NCBI RefSeq assembly: GCF_000935355.1
Contig: NZ_JXZC01000011.1
Location: forward strand, 21,687 to 85,686
Source of the DNA: Rossellomorea aquimaris
Lineage (GTDB): Bacteria; Bacillota; Bacilli; Bacillales; Bacillaceae_B
Direction: 5' to 3'
Length of the DNA stretch: 64,000 bases
Part shown: positions 18,266-30,069 of the stretch, piece by piece
How the letters are laid out: every line of letters starts with the position of its first letter
How positions within the stretch are numbered: position 1 is the stretch's first letter
The notes under the pieces: generated by a model
The model's input: the letters and a program-made list of their open reading frames with translations, nothing else
Databases searched by the model: none
Told to the model about the DNA's origin: nothing
Translations under genes and position numbers: made by a program

Positions 18266-19468
18266 TTATTCGCTTAATGCTTCTGCTTTTAATGCTTCAG
18301 CTTTGTTTGTACGCTCCCAAGGAAGATCAAGATCGTTACGGCCAAAGTGTCCGTAAGCAGCTGTTTGCTTGTAAATCGGACGACGAAGGTCCAGCATTTT
18401 GATGATTCCTGCAGGGCGCAGGTCAAAGTTGTTGCGGACAACATCAATCAATACGTCTTCTGATACTTTACCCGTTCCGAATGTGTCGATTGAAATCGAT
18501 ACCGGTTGAGCAACACCGATTGCATACGCTAATTGAACTTCACATTTTTCAGCAAGTCCCGCTGCCACAATGTTCTTCGCTACGTAACGTGCTGCATACG
18601 CCGCTGAACGGTCCACTTTCGTTGCATCCTTACCAGAGAATGCACCACCACCGTGACGGGCGTATCCGCCGTAAGTGTCAACGATGATTTTACGTCCTGT
18701 AAGTCCTGCATCACCTTGTGGTCCACCGATAACGAAACGGCCTGTCGGGTTGATGAAATATTTCGTCTCTCCATCGATCAGTTCTTTCGGTACAACCGGG
18801 TCGATGACATATTCTTTCAAGTTGCGCTGGATTTGCTCAAGCGTCACTTCAGGGTGATGTTGAGTAGAGATAACGATCGTGTCGATACGGACCGGCTTAT
18901 CGTTTTCATCGTATTCAACGGTTACTTGCGTCTTTCCATCCGGACGAAGGTAAGGAAGGATTTCTTCTTTACGAACTTCAGTCAGGCGACGGGAGATTTT
19001 GTGTGCAAGTGAGATCGGAAGAGGCATAAGCTCTTTCGTTTCATTACAAGCGAATCCAAACATTAGCCCTTGGTCACCTGCACCGATTGCATCGATTTCT
19101 TCATCCGTCATTTGACCTTCACGGGCTTCAAGCGCCTGGTCTACACCCTGAGCGATATCAGCAGATTGCTCATCGATGGATGTAAGTACTGCACATGTTT
19201 CAGCATCAAAGCCGTATTTCGCACGAGTGTAGCCGATTTCACGGATCGTTTCGCGAACGATTTTTGGAATATCGACATACGTACTTGTTGTAATTTCACC
19301 TGCAACAAGAACAAGACCCGTTGTAACAGACGTTTCACATGCCACGCGGGCATTCGGATCATTGGTAAGAATTGCATCAAGAATTGAATCAGAAATTTGG
19401 TCACAAATTTTATCTGGATGTCCTTCGGTTACGGACTCAGATGTAAACAGACGACGTTTAGTTGACAT
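18266..19468 (-). CDS. metK: S-adenosylmethionine synthetase
   Basis: 400 aa, full length. Converts methionine and ATP to SAM. Signature segments [20 protein letters not shown] and [16 protein letters not shown] are intact, and the N-terminal [13 protein letters not shown] binds ATP. ATG at 19468 sits 7 nt after AGGAGG. The gene is preceded by a SAM-I riboswitch, giving end-product feedback. Confidence 0.98.
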   Translation of the reverse strand: MSTKRRLFTSESVTEGHPDKICDQISDSILDAILTNDPNARVACETSVTTGLVLVAGEITTSTYVDIPKIVRETIREIGYTRAKYGFDAETCAVLTSIDEQSADIAQGVDQALEAREGQMTDEEIDAIGAGDQGLMFGFACNETKELMPLPISLAHKISRRLTEVRKEEILPYLRPDGKTQVTVEYDENDKPVRIDTIVISTQHHPEVTLEQIQRNLKEYVIDPVVPKELIDGETKYFINPTGRFVIGGPQGDAGLTGRKIIVDTYGGYARHGGGAFSGKDATKVDRSAAYAARYVAKNIVAAGLAEKCEVQLAYAIGVAQPVSISIDTFGTGKVSEDVLIDVVRNNFDLRPAGIIKMLDLRRPIYKQTAAYGHFGRNDLDLPWERTNKAEALKAEALSE

Positions 19469-19619
19469 CAAGGTTCCTCCTTAAGCTATTTGTTAGACTT
19501 TGATCTAACAAAACATTAAACAGATACGGTACTCATTCCCTAAGTAGTATGAAGTAAACATGGTTTTTTTATAAAAAAATCATGAATTATGTGCATTTGA
19601 TCCACTATAAACAGAAAAA

Positions 19620-19828
19620 ACCCTTCCTCATGATTAAAGCAATAGAGGAAAGGTTTCAGATCATAGCCGCGCCTTTTCTCTCTTATCGTTCAAGGTTCAT
19701 AGACCTTGCCTCAGTTTAGCACCTTCGCTTAATCGGATCGTTTCAGACAGAAAGGATCCATTCACTATTTAGCAGGTTGCTGGGTTTCATAGGGTCTGCT
19801 CCCTCCACCAGCTCAGGATAAGAGTATC
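19620..19828 (-). promoter_or_regulatory. SAM-I riboswitch (S-box) of metK
   Basis: On the minus strand the conserved core GGTGGAGGGA, then CCCTATGAAACCC, GCAACC and later AAGGTGCTAA is present. The downstream hairpin of GAAACCTTTCCTCT / GAGGAAGGGTTTTTT type (about 19620-19660) is the terminator. SAM binding stabilises termination. Confidence 0.96.
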
Positions 19829-20061
19829 CGTTCAAGGAACAATGATAACGTTTAGGACTAGAGGTGTCAACTTTTTTTCGAGTGACAGGTTTAACCAATC
19901 TTTTAGCCTCTCTATAAGACTTCCAACCATTTTTCTCGATTAAAATAACCTAATGGGGTAATGAGGCTAAACATTTAGATTTTTTCTTCATATAAATAAG
20001 AAGAAACAAGCTGTATTTGGACGAAAAATGTGACAAAATGAAGACACATTATAAAATTAAA

Positions 20062-20098
20062 TAAATAGTATAGACTAATAGCTTGATTGTGTTATACT
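20062..20098 (+). promoter_or_regulatory. pckA promoter with CcpN-type operator
   Basis: TGTGTTATACT at 20088-20098 fits the CcpN consensus TRTGHYATAYW at every position and covers the -10 hexamer TATACT. In B. subtilis CcpN represses pckA and gapB under glycolytic conditions. A plausible weak -35 lies near 20070. Confidence 0.7.
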
Positions 20099-20153
20099 AT
20101 TTTTGAGAAGTAAGCGATGCCATTAAATAAATTTATATAAAGGAAGGGTTCTA

Positions 20154-21743
20154 ATGAATTCAGTGAGCATGTCTAATGAATTAACAGAATTACTTAACGG
20201 TCAAAACATTCAGGAACAATTATCTGTTTCCCAACTAGTTGAAAAAGTCCTTCAACGTAATGAAGGCGTTTTAACATCATCAGGTGCAGTCAGAGCAGAA
20301 ACTGGTAAATACACAGGACGCTCTCCTAAGGATAAATTTATAGTTGAAGAACCATCCACGAAGGATAAGATTGAGTGGGGATCTGTCAATCAACCCATCT
20401 CATCTGAATCATTCGATAAACTATATACGAAAGTGATCAATTACTTAAAAGAAAAAGAAGAAGTATTTTCTTTCAAAGGGTTCGCAGGTGCCGACTCAAA
20501 ACATAGACTGCCGATTCAGGTGATCAACGAATTTGCTTGGCATAATCTTTTCGCTCATCAATTATTCATTCGCCCAACAGAAGAAGAGCTAAAGGGTCAC
20601 CAATCAGAATTCACAATCGTTTCTGCTCCGAACTTCAAGGCGGATCCCGAAGTTGACGGAACTCATTCTGAAACATTTATCATTGTATCATTCGAAAGAA
20701 GAATTGTCCTGATTGGTGGTACTGAATATGCAGGTGAAATGAAGAAATCGATCTTCTCTGTCATGAACTACGTGCTCCCTGAATCCGATATCCTTTCCAT
20801 GCACTGCTCTTCAAACGTAGGTCGCGAAGGCGATGTGGCATTGTTCTTCGGTTTATCCGGTACTGGGAAAACGACTTTATCCGCAGACCCTAACCGCCGT
20901 TTAATCGGAGATGATGAGCACGGATGGTCTCCGAACGGTGTTTTCAATATCGAAGGCGGCTGCTACGCGAAATGTATCGGCCTGACACGTGAGAAAGAGC
21001 CACAGATCTTCGATGCCATCCGTTTCGGCTCTGTCCTTGAAAATGTCGTCCTTGATGACAATTCCCGCATCCCGGATTATGAGGATAACACATTAACTGA
21101 AAACACTCGTGCTGCATACCCTCTTCAAGCGATGGAAAACATCGTTGAACCAAGTGTTGCAGGACATCCAAATACCATCGTATTCTTAACGGCAGATGCA
21201 TTCGGGGTATTACCTCCAATCAGCAAACTGACGAAAGAACAAGCAATGTACCACTTCTTAAGCGGGTATACATCCAAGCTTGCAGGTACAGAGCGCGGAA
21301 TCACTTCACCACAAGCAACATTCTCAACATGCTTTGGCTCACCATTCCTGCCACTCCCTGCAACTCGCTATGCCGAGATGCTTGGTAAGAAAATCGATGA
21401 GCACAGTGCACAGGTATTCCTGGTGAACACCGGGTGGACTGGTGGAGAATACGGTGTTGGTAACCGCATGAAGTTATCTTACACTCGTGCCATGGTTCAA
21501 GCAGCCCTTGAAGGCGAACTGACTCACGTTGAAACAGAAACGGACGACATCTTTGGTCTGAACATCCCTGTTCACGTTCCTGGTGTTCCGGACGAAGTGC
21601 TTCAACCAAAAAGAACATGGTCCAATGAAGCAGCATATGAAGTGAAAGCAAAAGAACTTGCCCATAAATTCAACGAGAACTTCAAGAAATTCTCGAACGT
21701 ACCATCTGAAATCGAACTAAAAGGCGGCCCGTCCGTTAAATAG
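20154..21743 (+). CDS. pckA: Phosphoenolpyruvate carboxykinase (ATP)
   Basis: 529 aa, full length. Converts oxaloacetate and ATP to PEP, the first committed step of gluconeogenesis. Visible motifs: GRSPKDKF near the N-terminus, kinase-1a loop [16 protein letters not shown], and the metal-binding region [21 protein letters not shown] precedes the ATG; a second in-frame ATG lies three codons later. It is divergent from metK and ends at a GGGACGGACC palindrome. Confidence 0.98.
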   Translation: MNSVSMSNELTELLNGQNIQEQLSVSQLVEKVLQRNEGVLTSSGAVRAETGKYTGRSPKDKFIVEEPSTKDKIEWGSVNQPISSESFDKLYTKVINYLKEKEEVFSFKGFAGADSKHRLPIQVINEFAWHNLFAHQLFIRPTEEELKGHQSEFTIVSAPNFKADPEVDGTHSETFIIVSFERRIVLIGGTEYAGEMKKSIFSVMNYVLPESDILSMHCSSNVGREGDVALFFGLSGTGKTTLSADPNRRLIGDDEHGWSPNGVFNIEGGCYAKCIGLTREKEPQIFDAIRFGSVLENVVLDDNSRIPDYEDNTLTENTRAAYPLQAMENIVEPSVAGHPNTIVFLTADAFGVLPPISKLTKEQAMYHFLSGYTSKLAGTERGITSPQATFSTCFGSPFLPLPATRYAEMLGKKIDEHSAQVFLVNTGWTGGEYGVGNRMKLSYTRAMVQAALEGELTHVETETDDIFGLNIPVHVPGVPDEVLQPKRTWSNEAAYEVKAKELAHKFNENFKKFSNVPSEIELKGGPSVK

Positions 21744-21752
21744 TCTATATAC

Positions 21753-21788
21753 AAAGGTCCGTCCCTCATTGTTGAGGGACGGACCTTT
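21753..21788. terminator. GGGACGGACC palindrome used as terminator of pckA
   Basis: AAAGGTCCGTCCCTC / GAGGGACGGACCTTT, perfect 15-bp arms around ATTGTT. It serves convergent pckA and the small membrane protein gene. Confidence 0.92.
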
Positions 21789-21795
21789 GTTATGG

Positions 21796-21945
21796 TTATA
21801 ATCCTTTTTTTCGACCGGTGATTCTGTTAAATAAAAATACTACAATGGCAATAACGAGTAAGATATGGATGATGGCTCCCCCGATTTTAAAAATCAATCC
21901 AAGCAACCAAAGGACTAAAAGAATTCCAATAATGGTCCAAAGCAT
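21796..21945 (-). CDS. lmo0937-type small membrane protein, 49 aa
   Basis: MLWTIIGILLVLWLLGL followed by KIGGAIIHILLVIAIVVFLF: two hydrophobic helices and a basic tail (RITGRKKGL). It matches the widespread lmo0937/DUF5670 family of Firmicutes, often stress-induced, function unknown. GGAGGG lies 7 nt before the ATG. Confidence 0.88.
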   Translation of the reverse strand: MLWTIIGILLVLWLLGLIFKIGGAIIHILLVIAIVVFLFNRITGRKKGL

Positions 21946-22177
21946 GAGTTTCCCTCCTAATAACTGTGATTGATGCTAAGATTCCCTATTTCGGTCCATT
22001 TAAAACCATACATGGTATTTCCATTAAAAATTATGCAGCTATTAGTAACATCTGTTAGTCCCTCTGAATTTATTCAAAACATTCTTGCTCTCATTTAAAT
22101 TTTCCTAAAAATAATACTTTACTAAATATTTCTAATTTTGGTATGATAATGATTAAAATTTACGGAGGGGAATCAAA

Positions 22178-22966
22178 ATGATCAGACAGCTTACAGAAGA
22201 GGATCATGATATTTGCCAGCAGCTCATTCATCGGCAGCCGGCTGAGAATTTGTTTATTATCGGGGACATTGAAGCCTTTGGGTATGAACAGGATTTCCAG
22301 AAGATCTGGGGCGACTTCGATGAGGAAGGAAATTTAAGAGGCATTCTACTTAAGTACCGTGAAAATTTCATTCCGTTTTCAATGGATGAATTTGATGCTG
22401 AAGGATTCGCCGCTATCATTAATGGACATGAAGACTACAGCATCGTTTCAGGTTTAAAACGGATCGTCACTGAGGTTGAACCGTTTTTATCCAGAGAGGT
22501 TAAATCAAAAAGACATATGTATTATGCGAAATGCGACAACACCGAATCAATGGATCGACAAGACCTTCCAAATGTGAAAGAGGCTACCCTCACTGTTATT
22601 CCTAAACTTGTGGATCTGTTGAACAGCATACCTGAGTTCAGCGGCGGGGATTTTAGCGTAGAAAAAAGAAAACACAGCATGGAAGCCGGAGTTTCCAGAA
22701 GCTATTACGTTGAAGAAAACGGAAAATTTGTTTCTTCCGCATCCACAACCGCTGAAAACAGTATGTCAGCGATGATAGTGGCTGTTTGTACCCATCCGGA
22801 GTACAAGAAAAGAGGATACGCGACAGAGTGCATGACGAAGCTTTGTCGTGACGTACTAGAAGAAGGTAAAGAATTGTGCTTATTCTATGATAACCCCGAA
22901 GCAGGGAAAATTTATAAGCGCATCGGTTTCAAGGATATAGGATATTGGTCTATGTATAAATTTTAA
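22178..22966 (+). CDS. GNAT-family N-acetyltransferase
   Basis: 262 aa. The C-terminal half carries the acetyl-CoA site (VCTHPEYKKRGYATECM, fitting the R/Q-x-x-G-x-G/A pattern) and the final strand FYDNPEAGKIYKRIGFKDIG. The N-terminal half is a less conserved GNAT-like domain. The acceptor is unknown. SD GGAGGGG precedes the ATG; TTTACT-N18-TATGAT upstream is a possible promoter. Monocistronic. Confidence 0.88.
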   Translation: MIRQLTEEDHDICQQLIHRQPAENLFIIGDIEAFGYEQDFQKIWGDFDEEGNLRGILLKYRENFIPFSMDEFDAEGFAAIINGHEDYSIVSGLKRIVTEVEPFLSREVKSKRHMYYAKCDNTESMDRQDLPNVKEATLTVIPKLVDLLNSIPEFSGGDFSVEKRKHSMEAGVSRSYYVEENGKFVSSASTTAENSMSAMIVAVCTHPEYKKRGYATECMTKLCRDVLEEGKELCLFYDNPEAGKIYKRIGFKDIGYWSMYKF

Positions 22967-22967
22967 T

Positions 22968-23006
22968 CATAAAAAAGTTGACTCCCGACAAAGAGTCAAC
23001 TTTTTC
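22968..23006. terminator. Bidirectional terminator between GNAT gene and bioY
   Basis: AAAAAGTTGACTC / GAGTCAACTTTTT arms with a short loop. Confidence 0.9.
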
Positions 23007-23007
23007 A

Positions 23008-23574
23008 CTATGCTGCTACTTTCCGGTTCCCGATCAACTTAGCCTGAACCAGACGTTGTCTAACGGTGATTCCAATCCAGCTTGCAAGGAACGCTTTAAT
23101 AAGCCCAACTACGATAAATGGATATACACCTGCTGCCATTGCCTGATTCCAGCTAAGATCCGCAACAAATTTCAGTTGAATGGTACCCAGGATCAATGTA
23201 ATGATCATCCCGACTGTATTGGCAATCATCGCCATTGGAATGGTGAATTTCGTTTTTTCCAGAATGAAGCCTGTAAAGAAAGCCGCTGCGATAAAACCGA
23301 AAATGTAGCCTCCAGTCGGCCCGACTAATACTTGTGCCCCTCCACTGAAGCCTGCAAATACAGGAACACCGACGGCTCCCAGGGCTGCATAGCATACCAT
23401 GGCAAACGCACCGTACCTGCTTCCAAGAATCGTCGCTGTTATTCCCACTGCCAGTGTCTGCCCACTGATTGGAACAAGTGGCAGCGGAATCTCGATTTGA
23501 GCGAAAATTCCCGTAATGGCAGCAAAGATGGCGCAGTGAATGATCACCCTTAGTTTTTCTCCGTTCACTTTCAT
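23008..23574 (-). CDS. bioY: Biotin transporter BioY (ECF S component)
   Basis: 188 aa with about six membrane helices. The family signature region GPTGGYIFGFIAAAFFTG is present, as is the N-terminal GQTLAVGI. BioY binds biotin and pairs with shared ECF ATPase and T components that are not encoded here. GGGGGAT precedes the ATG. A BirA-type operator lies over the promoter. Confidence 0.93.
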   Translation of the reverse strand: MKVNGEKLRVIIHCAIFAAITGIFAQIEIPLPLVPISGQTLAVGITATILGSRYGAFAMVCYAALGAVGVPVFAGFSGGAQVLVGPTGGYIFGFIAAAFFTGFILEKTKFTIPMAMIANTVGMIITLILGTIQLKFVADLSWNQAMAAGVYPFIVVGLIKAFLASWIGITVRQRLVQAKLIGNRKVAA

Positions 23575-23587
23575 ATCCCCCTTGCGT

Positions 23588-23618
23588 ATGTAAACTATGT
23601 ATAATATTAAGTTAACAC
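23588..23618 (-). promoter_or_regulatory. Putative BirA operator of bioY
   Basis: Half-sites GTTAAC (23611-23616) and GTAAAC (23590-23595) are separated by about 15 bp, with an AT-rich centre that contains the likely -10. The arrangement matches BirA operators of Bacillales. Confidence 0.65.
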
Positions 23619-23663
23619 AATTGAAAGGATTTTGGGAAGCTTATTTTTCTTCCCTCTCGTTTT

Positions 23664-23846
23664 TTAACTGGGAGCATAAACATTACATATCTTTTCTTTA
23701 GCCTGCCATTCTAAAGCTGTTTTTAATGAAATCCTCCCTTGGAGAAACTCATCTATTCCCTTATCGCTCACCAGGTACAGGATGGTACGATTAGGGTGAA
23801 GTTCATTTAATACTTGAATGATCCTCCCTATGGCTATGTATTGCAT
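23664..23846 (-). CDS. Hypothetical small protein, 60 aa
   Basis: Begins MQYIAIGRIIQVLNEL and contains RTILYLVSDKGIDEFL. It is a soluble alpha/beta-looking protein. The start at 23846 follows GGAGA; the open frame extends to 23876. Homologous small proteins occur in Bacillus, but I cannot name this one with confidence. It lies between bioY and metE as a separate unit. Confidence 0.72.
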   Translation of the reverse strand: MQYIAIGRIIQVLNELHPNRTILYLVSDKGIDEFLQGRISLKTALEWQAKEKICNVYAPS

Positions 23847-23965
23847 TTTCTTTCTCTCCTTATTAGCAGGACGCACTTCCTTTCACCTGCGCCCTGCGTT
23901 CTGTAAAGGTGGATCAAACGAGCGTACAGCGACACTCGATCATATTTCTCTTCGTTTCCCGTCTA

Positions 23966-26266
23966 TTATCTTTCATTTTTAAGCAGCACCTCTTCACGCA
24001 CTTGTTCCGCAGCTTCCACCATGGTTTTAAGACCTAAGACCGTCTCATCAATCCCACGGGTTTTCAAACCACAATCCGGGTTGACCCAGAATAAATGGGG
24101 ATCCAGTACTTCTAGAGCCCGAAATATATTGCGGATTAATTCTTCACGTTTCGGGACCCGTGGACTGTGAATGTCATATACCCCGAGACCTATCCCCTTA
24201 TCATACGTATAATCTTCGAAAACATGAATCAATTCCCCATGACTTCTTGATGTTTCAATCGAGATGACATCAGCATCCAGATCACTGATGGCATCTATTA
24301 TATCTTCAAAATCCGAATAGCACATATGTGTGTGAACCTGGGTTTGCTTCTGTACAGTTGAAGTGGCCAACCTGAAAGCATAAACGGCAGCCTTTAGATA
24401 TTCCTCCCAATTTTCACTCTTTAAAGGCAGACCTTCCCTAAGTGCCGGCTCATCGACTTGTATCATGCGAATCCCATTGGCTTCTAATTCCTCTATCTCT
24501 TTTTGGAGAGAAAGTGCGATTTGATTCGCTACTTCATATCGTGATAGATCATTTCGAATAAATGACCAATTTAGAATCGTGATCGGGCCCGTTAACATCC
24601 CTTTAACCGGTTTAGCGGTTAATGATTGAGCATATACGGTTTCTTTAACCGTCATCGGTTCTTTAAAATTCACATCACCGTATATGAGTGGTGGCTTCAC
24701 ACATCTGGAACCGTATGATTGTACCCATCCAAACTTCGTAAATTGAAAACCTTCTAATTTCTCACCAAAGAATTCAACCATATCCGTCCGCTCGAATTCC
24801 CCATGTACAAACACATCAAGGCCTATTTGTTCCTGAATTTCAATCCAGCGTTTTATTTCCGCATGAATATATTGTTGATACTCCCCATCAGAAAGTTCTC
24901 CCTTCCTCCATTTCAACCTTTGCCTTCTTACTTCCTGGGTTTGAGGAAAGCTTCCTATTGTAGTGGTAGGTAGAAAAGGTAATGAAAAGTACTTCGCCTG
25001 TTCCAGTTTACGAATATGGAAAGGATCCTTTCTCCCTACATTATCGGGATGCAATTCCTCAACCTCTTCCTGCACCTCCCTATTATTGCGCAGGGGTGAT
25101 TCGTTTAAATTCTTAATCGCCTCTACACTTTGTGCGATCTCATCTTTTATTGTCTCGACTCCCTCACGAATCCCCTTTGTTAAAATTGTGATTTCATGTA
25201 ATTTCTCATCAGCAAATGATAAGGCGTCAATGAGAGGTGTACCAATTGTTTCTTCATTCTGCAAGGTTACAGGTACATGAAGTAAACTGCATGATGGTTG
25301 TATGATCAAGCGATCACTCGGAACATACTCTGCAATGAGCGATAGAAGCGAATGAGTTTCAGCAAAATTACTTCTCCAAATATTCCTGCCATCAAGAATG
25401 CCGGCAGCCAAGAATTTATCTTTAGGAAAACCAAATCTTTTCAGCGCCGCCAAGTTCTCACCACGATCATGCACAAAATCTATCCCTATGCCGTCTACTG
25501 GGAGTGCTAACACCCGCCGGTACCTTTCCAAACTATCATAATAGGTTTGAAGGATGATCTTTAACCCGGGGCAGAATTCTTTAAGTGTTTGATAAACTTC
25601 TTTAAATTGATCCATCTCTTCATCCCCGATGGATGTGCACAAGATCGGTTCATCCATTTGTACCCACTCTACACCCTCCTCCTGTAATTCACGTAATACT
25701 TCAGCATAAAGAGGGACAAATTGATCAACGATGGTTTTATAGTCCCTGTTATCATACCCTTTGGACAATTTCACAAAAGTGAACGGACCTAAGATAACCG
25801 GTTTTCCTTCTATACCCAGTTTTTCTTTTGCCTCTCTAAAAAAATGGAGGGGACGATTTTCCACCAACTGGGGAACGATCCCACCAAGTTCAGGCACGAG
25901 ATAGTGATAGTTGGTGTTAAACCATTTTGTCATTTCCAGTGCCACCGCGTCCTTTGATCCTCTAGCCATTTCAAAATACGTTTCAAGAGAGACCTTCCCT
26001 CCACTATAATGAAACCTCTCGGGAACCAAGCCGAACATAACGGCAGTATCAAGGACATGATCATATGAGCTGAAATCTCCAACCGGAATCAAATCAATTC
26101 CCCGATCCAATTGCTTCTTCAAATGGTTGACTCGTATTTCCTCGATTTGATGTAAGAAGGAATCCTTTTCCATCTTCCCTGCCCAAAATTGTTCCAGCGT
26201 CTTTTTCCATTCACGCTTTTCACCGATCCTTGGATATCCTAAATTCGAACTGATCACCTTACTCAT
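23966..26266 (-). CDS. metE: Cobalamin-independent methionine synthase
   Basis: 766 aa, full length, two-domain enzyme transferring a methyl group from methyltetrahydropteroyl-triglutamate to homocysteine. The C-terminal catalytic half contains the zinc ligands in HTHMCYSDF and NPDCGLKTRG, and the substrate segment TTTIGSFPQT. Start ATG 26266. Expression should fall when SAM or adenosylcobalamin is plentiful, as two riboswitches precede it. Confidence 0.98.
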   Translation of the reverse strand: MSKVISSNLGYPRIGEKREWKKTLEQFWAGKMEKDSFLHQIEEIRVNHLKKQLDRGIDLIPVGDFSSYDHVLDTAVMFGLVPERFHYSGGKVSLETYFEMARGSKDAVALEMTKWFNTNYHYLVPELGGIVPQLVENRPLHFFREAKEKLGIEGKPVILGPFTFVKLSKGYDNRDYKTIVDQFVPLYAEVLRELQEEGVEWVQMDEPILCTSIGDEEMDQFKEVYQTLKEFCPGLKIILQTYYDSLERYRRVLALPVDGIGIDFVHDRGENLAALKRFGFPKDKFLAAGILDGRNIWRSNFAETHSLLSLIAEYVPSDRLIIQPSCSLLHVPVTLQNEETIGTPLIDALSFADEKLHEITILTKGIREGVETIKDEIAQSVEAIKNLNESPLRNNREVQEEVEELHPDNVGRKDPFHIRKLEQAKYFSLPFLPTTTIGSFPQTQEVRRQRLKWRKGELSDGEYQQYIHAEIKRWIEIQEQIGLDVFVHGEFERTDMVEFFGEKLEGFQFTKFGWVQSYGSRCVKPPLIYGDVNFKEPMTVKETVYAQSLTAKPVKGMLTGPITILNWSFIRNDLSRYEVANQIALSLQKEIEELEANGIRMIQVDEPALREGLPLKSENWEEYLKAAVYAFRLATSTVQKQTQVHTHMCYSDFEDIIDAISDLDADVISIETSRSHGELIHVFEDYTYDKGIGLGVYDIHSPRVPKREELIRNIFRALEVLDPHLFWVNPDCGLKTRGIDETVLGLKTMVEAAEQVREEVLLKNER

Positions 26267-26304
26267 TCAATCCTCACTCCTTATACTTGATATGGTTGTC
26301 ATCA

Positions 26305-26600
26305 ACAAAAAAATCTCCCTTTCAAATGAAAGAGAGATTCCTACGCATCACTAACTTGAGTTGAGACAATCTGGTATTCTCAACACGTATTCCTCACCCC
26401 TCTCTATATCCACGTAGAGCATAAGCGCATACAACAGGCAGGTCTCCTGACTTAGGTTCACAGCTCCTTATCCCTTCCCATTTCAGCAGAAATAGTGGTT
26501 GAATGATAAGTCGCTCCCCATTACAGTGGCGGGACCGTGCCGGATTTTCACCGGTCTTCCCTTTTAGCTGAGCATGACTCAGCACCTATTGCATTTATCT
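26305..26600 (-). promoter_or_regulatory. Adenosylcobalamin riboswitch of metE (second in tandem)
   Basis: The minus strand has the B12 box AAGTCAGGAGACCTGCCTG (complement of about 26434-26452), an upstream GCCACTGTAATGGGGAGCG core and GTGAAAATCCGGCACGG. It ends in the terminator AATCTCTCTTT / AAAGGGAGATT plus T-run at about 26307-26340. Confidence 0.95.
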
Positions 26601-26625
26601 ATTTAATTTTTCTTTCATAAAAACG

Positions 26626-26788
26626 AAAAGCCCTCTCTTGCGATAGAGAGGGCTTCATGTTTATGAGAATCCTCTCTTATTTTCCAAAGCAAAGCGCTTT
26701 GCAGGAATTAGCACCTTTTCAACACATCTGTTGAATGGTTGCCGGGTTTCACAGGGCCCGTCCCTCCACCTCTCTCAATAAGAGTTAT
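26626..26788 (-). promoter_or_regulatory. SAM-I riboswitch of metE (first in tandem)
   Basis: On the minus strand: GAGAGAGGTGGAGGGAC, then GCCCTGTGAAACCCGGCAACC and AAGGTGCTAATTCC, all S-box hallmarks. It has its own terminator, GCCCTCTC / GAGAGGGC with a T-rich tail, at 26628-26655. It lies just upstream of the cobalamin switch. Confidence 0.96.
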
Positions 26789-26879
26789 AAATATTCATTT
26801 ACTATTCCGAAATTTGTAATAATCGTAGCACGGCACATATAAGCTGTCAAAAGAAATTTAACCAATCACTTACACGTTT

Positions 26880-28812
<1,933 letters not shown>

Positions 28813-28893
28813 TTAACTTCTCCTCCTTTTGATTGGATCTTAGAAGTTACTGCGTCAGGCATCCCATTGTTCAACAAAAGGACATGAAGACAC

Positions 28894-28922
28894 AAAAAAG
28901 GGTCCTGAATCATCAGAACCCG
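28894..28922 (-). terminator. Terminator of the TPP riboswitch
   Basis: GGGTTCTGA / TCAGGACCC arms and T6 on the minus strand, between the aptamer and thiC. Confidence 0.85.
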
Positions 28923-28961
28923 AAATGTCAAAAAGTAGTAAGCGCCTCAAAACTCAAATAC

Positions 28962-29070
28962 ACGCTTCCGTACTACTTCCCTACGCTGGTATCATCCAGA
29001 TCAGGTTCAAAGGGTCAAAGAACTTATGCGTTCTCCTCTCAGTCCAAGCAATATATCGGACTCCCCTAGT
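28962..29070 (-). promoter_or_regulatory. TPP riboswitch of thiC
   Basis: The minus strand contains GGGGAGTCC, GGACTGAGAGG, ACCCTTTGAACCTGATCTGG and ACCAGCGTAGGGAAGT, the full THI-box series in order. TPP binding should favour the terminator downstream. Confidence 0.97.
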
Positions 29071-29158
29071 AGAAATATTGATAGTATTCTATTGTATTAC
29101 ATACTATTTTTACCATGATTCATTCTTTTTTCCAATAGTCGTATAGTAACAAATCAAA

Positions 29159-29851
29159 TTAGGACATGATCACACGTTTGATTTCCATTACCTTTTCAGG
29201 GTCTATCCCGAAGTCATAACTCCCATTATGACGGACACCTGATCCTACATGATATTCTCTTGCTTTTAGCTTGCTGTGTATTCCGCCTATATTATCCACA
29301 GTTAAACCCGAACCCGGCATGATGATGGGACCACCCATTTTCTCTATTTCCCTCATTTCACCAATCGTATCCAGTCCCTTACTCACTTCAGATTTTCCGC
29401 CTGATGTGAGAATTCGATCAACGTTCAATCCTGAATGGAATATTCCCTTGCATAAGGCTACTGGATCATCAGATAGGTCGATAGCGCGGTGAAAAGTAAT
29501 CGATTGACCCCTCGCACTTTGTACGATCCCCATTAAAGCGTGGGAATCAAGCTTACCTTCATGTGATAATGCGCCAAAGACGATGCCACGGCTTCCCATT
29601 TCAACTATCGTTCTAACTTGTTCGACCATGGTATGCAATTCATCAGACTGATACGAGAAAGATTTACTATGTAACCGGATCATAATCTGAACAGGAATCG
29701 AAACGGTACTTAATACTTTTTCTATCACATGAAAATCAGGTGTTAATCCTCCCTCATGTATGGCAGACACCAATTCAAGTCGATCTGCTCCGGATGCTTC
29801 TGCAACTTTGGCATCCTCCTCATTCAAGACTATAACTTCCAGTTTGCTCAT
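29159..29851 (-). CDS. cutC: CutC family protein
   Basis: 230 aa TIM-barrel protein. Typical segments: ADRLELVSAIHEGGLTPD at the N-terminus, MIRLHSKSF and ITFHRAID. It is annotated in many genomes as copper homeostasis protein CutC, though the biochemical role is unsettled. GGAGA precedes ATG 29851. It has no obvious operon partner. Confidence 0.9.
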   Translation of the reverse strand: MSKLEVIVLNEEDAKVAEASGADRLELVSAIHEGGLTPDFHVIEKVLSTVSIPVQIMIRLHSKSFSYQSDELHTMVEQVRTIVEMGSRGIVFGALSHEGKLDSHALMGIVQSARGQSITFHRAIDLSDDPVALCKGIFHSGLNVDRILTSGGKSEVSKGLDTIGEMREIEKMGGPIIMPGSGLTVDNIGGIHSKLKAREYHVGSGVRHNGSYDFGIDPEKVMEIKRVIMS

Positions 29852-29862
29852 GTTGAATTCTC

Positions 29863-29884
29863 CTAACGTGATGATGTTACGTTA
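29863..29884. promoter_or_regulatory. Inverted repeat upstream of cutC
   Basis: TAACGT and ACGTTA are separated by 10 bp, just upstream of the cutC ribosome site. It could be an operator; symmetry is the only evidence. Confidence 0.3.
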
Positions 29885-30014
29885 ACTTTATCACAATGGT
29901 GAAGATTGTTGAACTTGTGATGAAAAGGATTTCCCCGCAAAAATGTGTTGTTATTTAAAAAGACAATACTAGTTCGTTTGCATTACAAATCCTATAAAAA
30001 TAACAATCTATCAG

Positions 30015-30052
30015 AAAAAGACAATGATTCCTCTTGCAAATCATTGTCTTCC
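30015..30052 (-). terminator. Terminator of the B12 gene pair
   Basis: AAGACAATGATT / AATCATTGTCTT with T5 on the minus strand, about 20 bp past the stop codon of the binding-protein gene. Confidence 0.9.
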
Positions 30053-30069
30053 CCATCTCCCATTCAATC

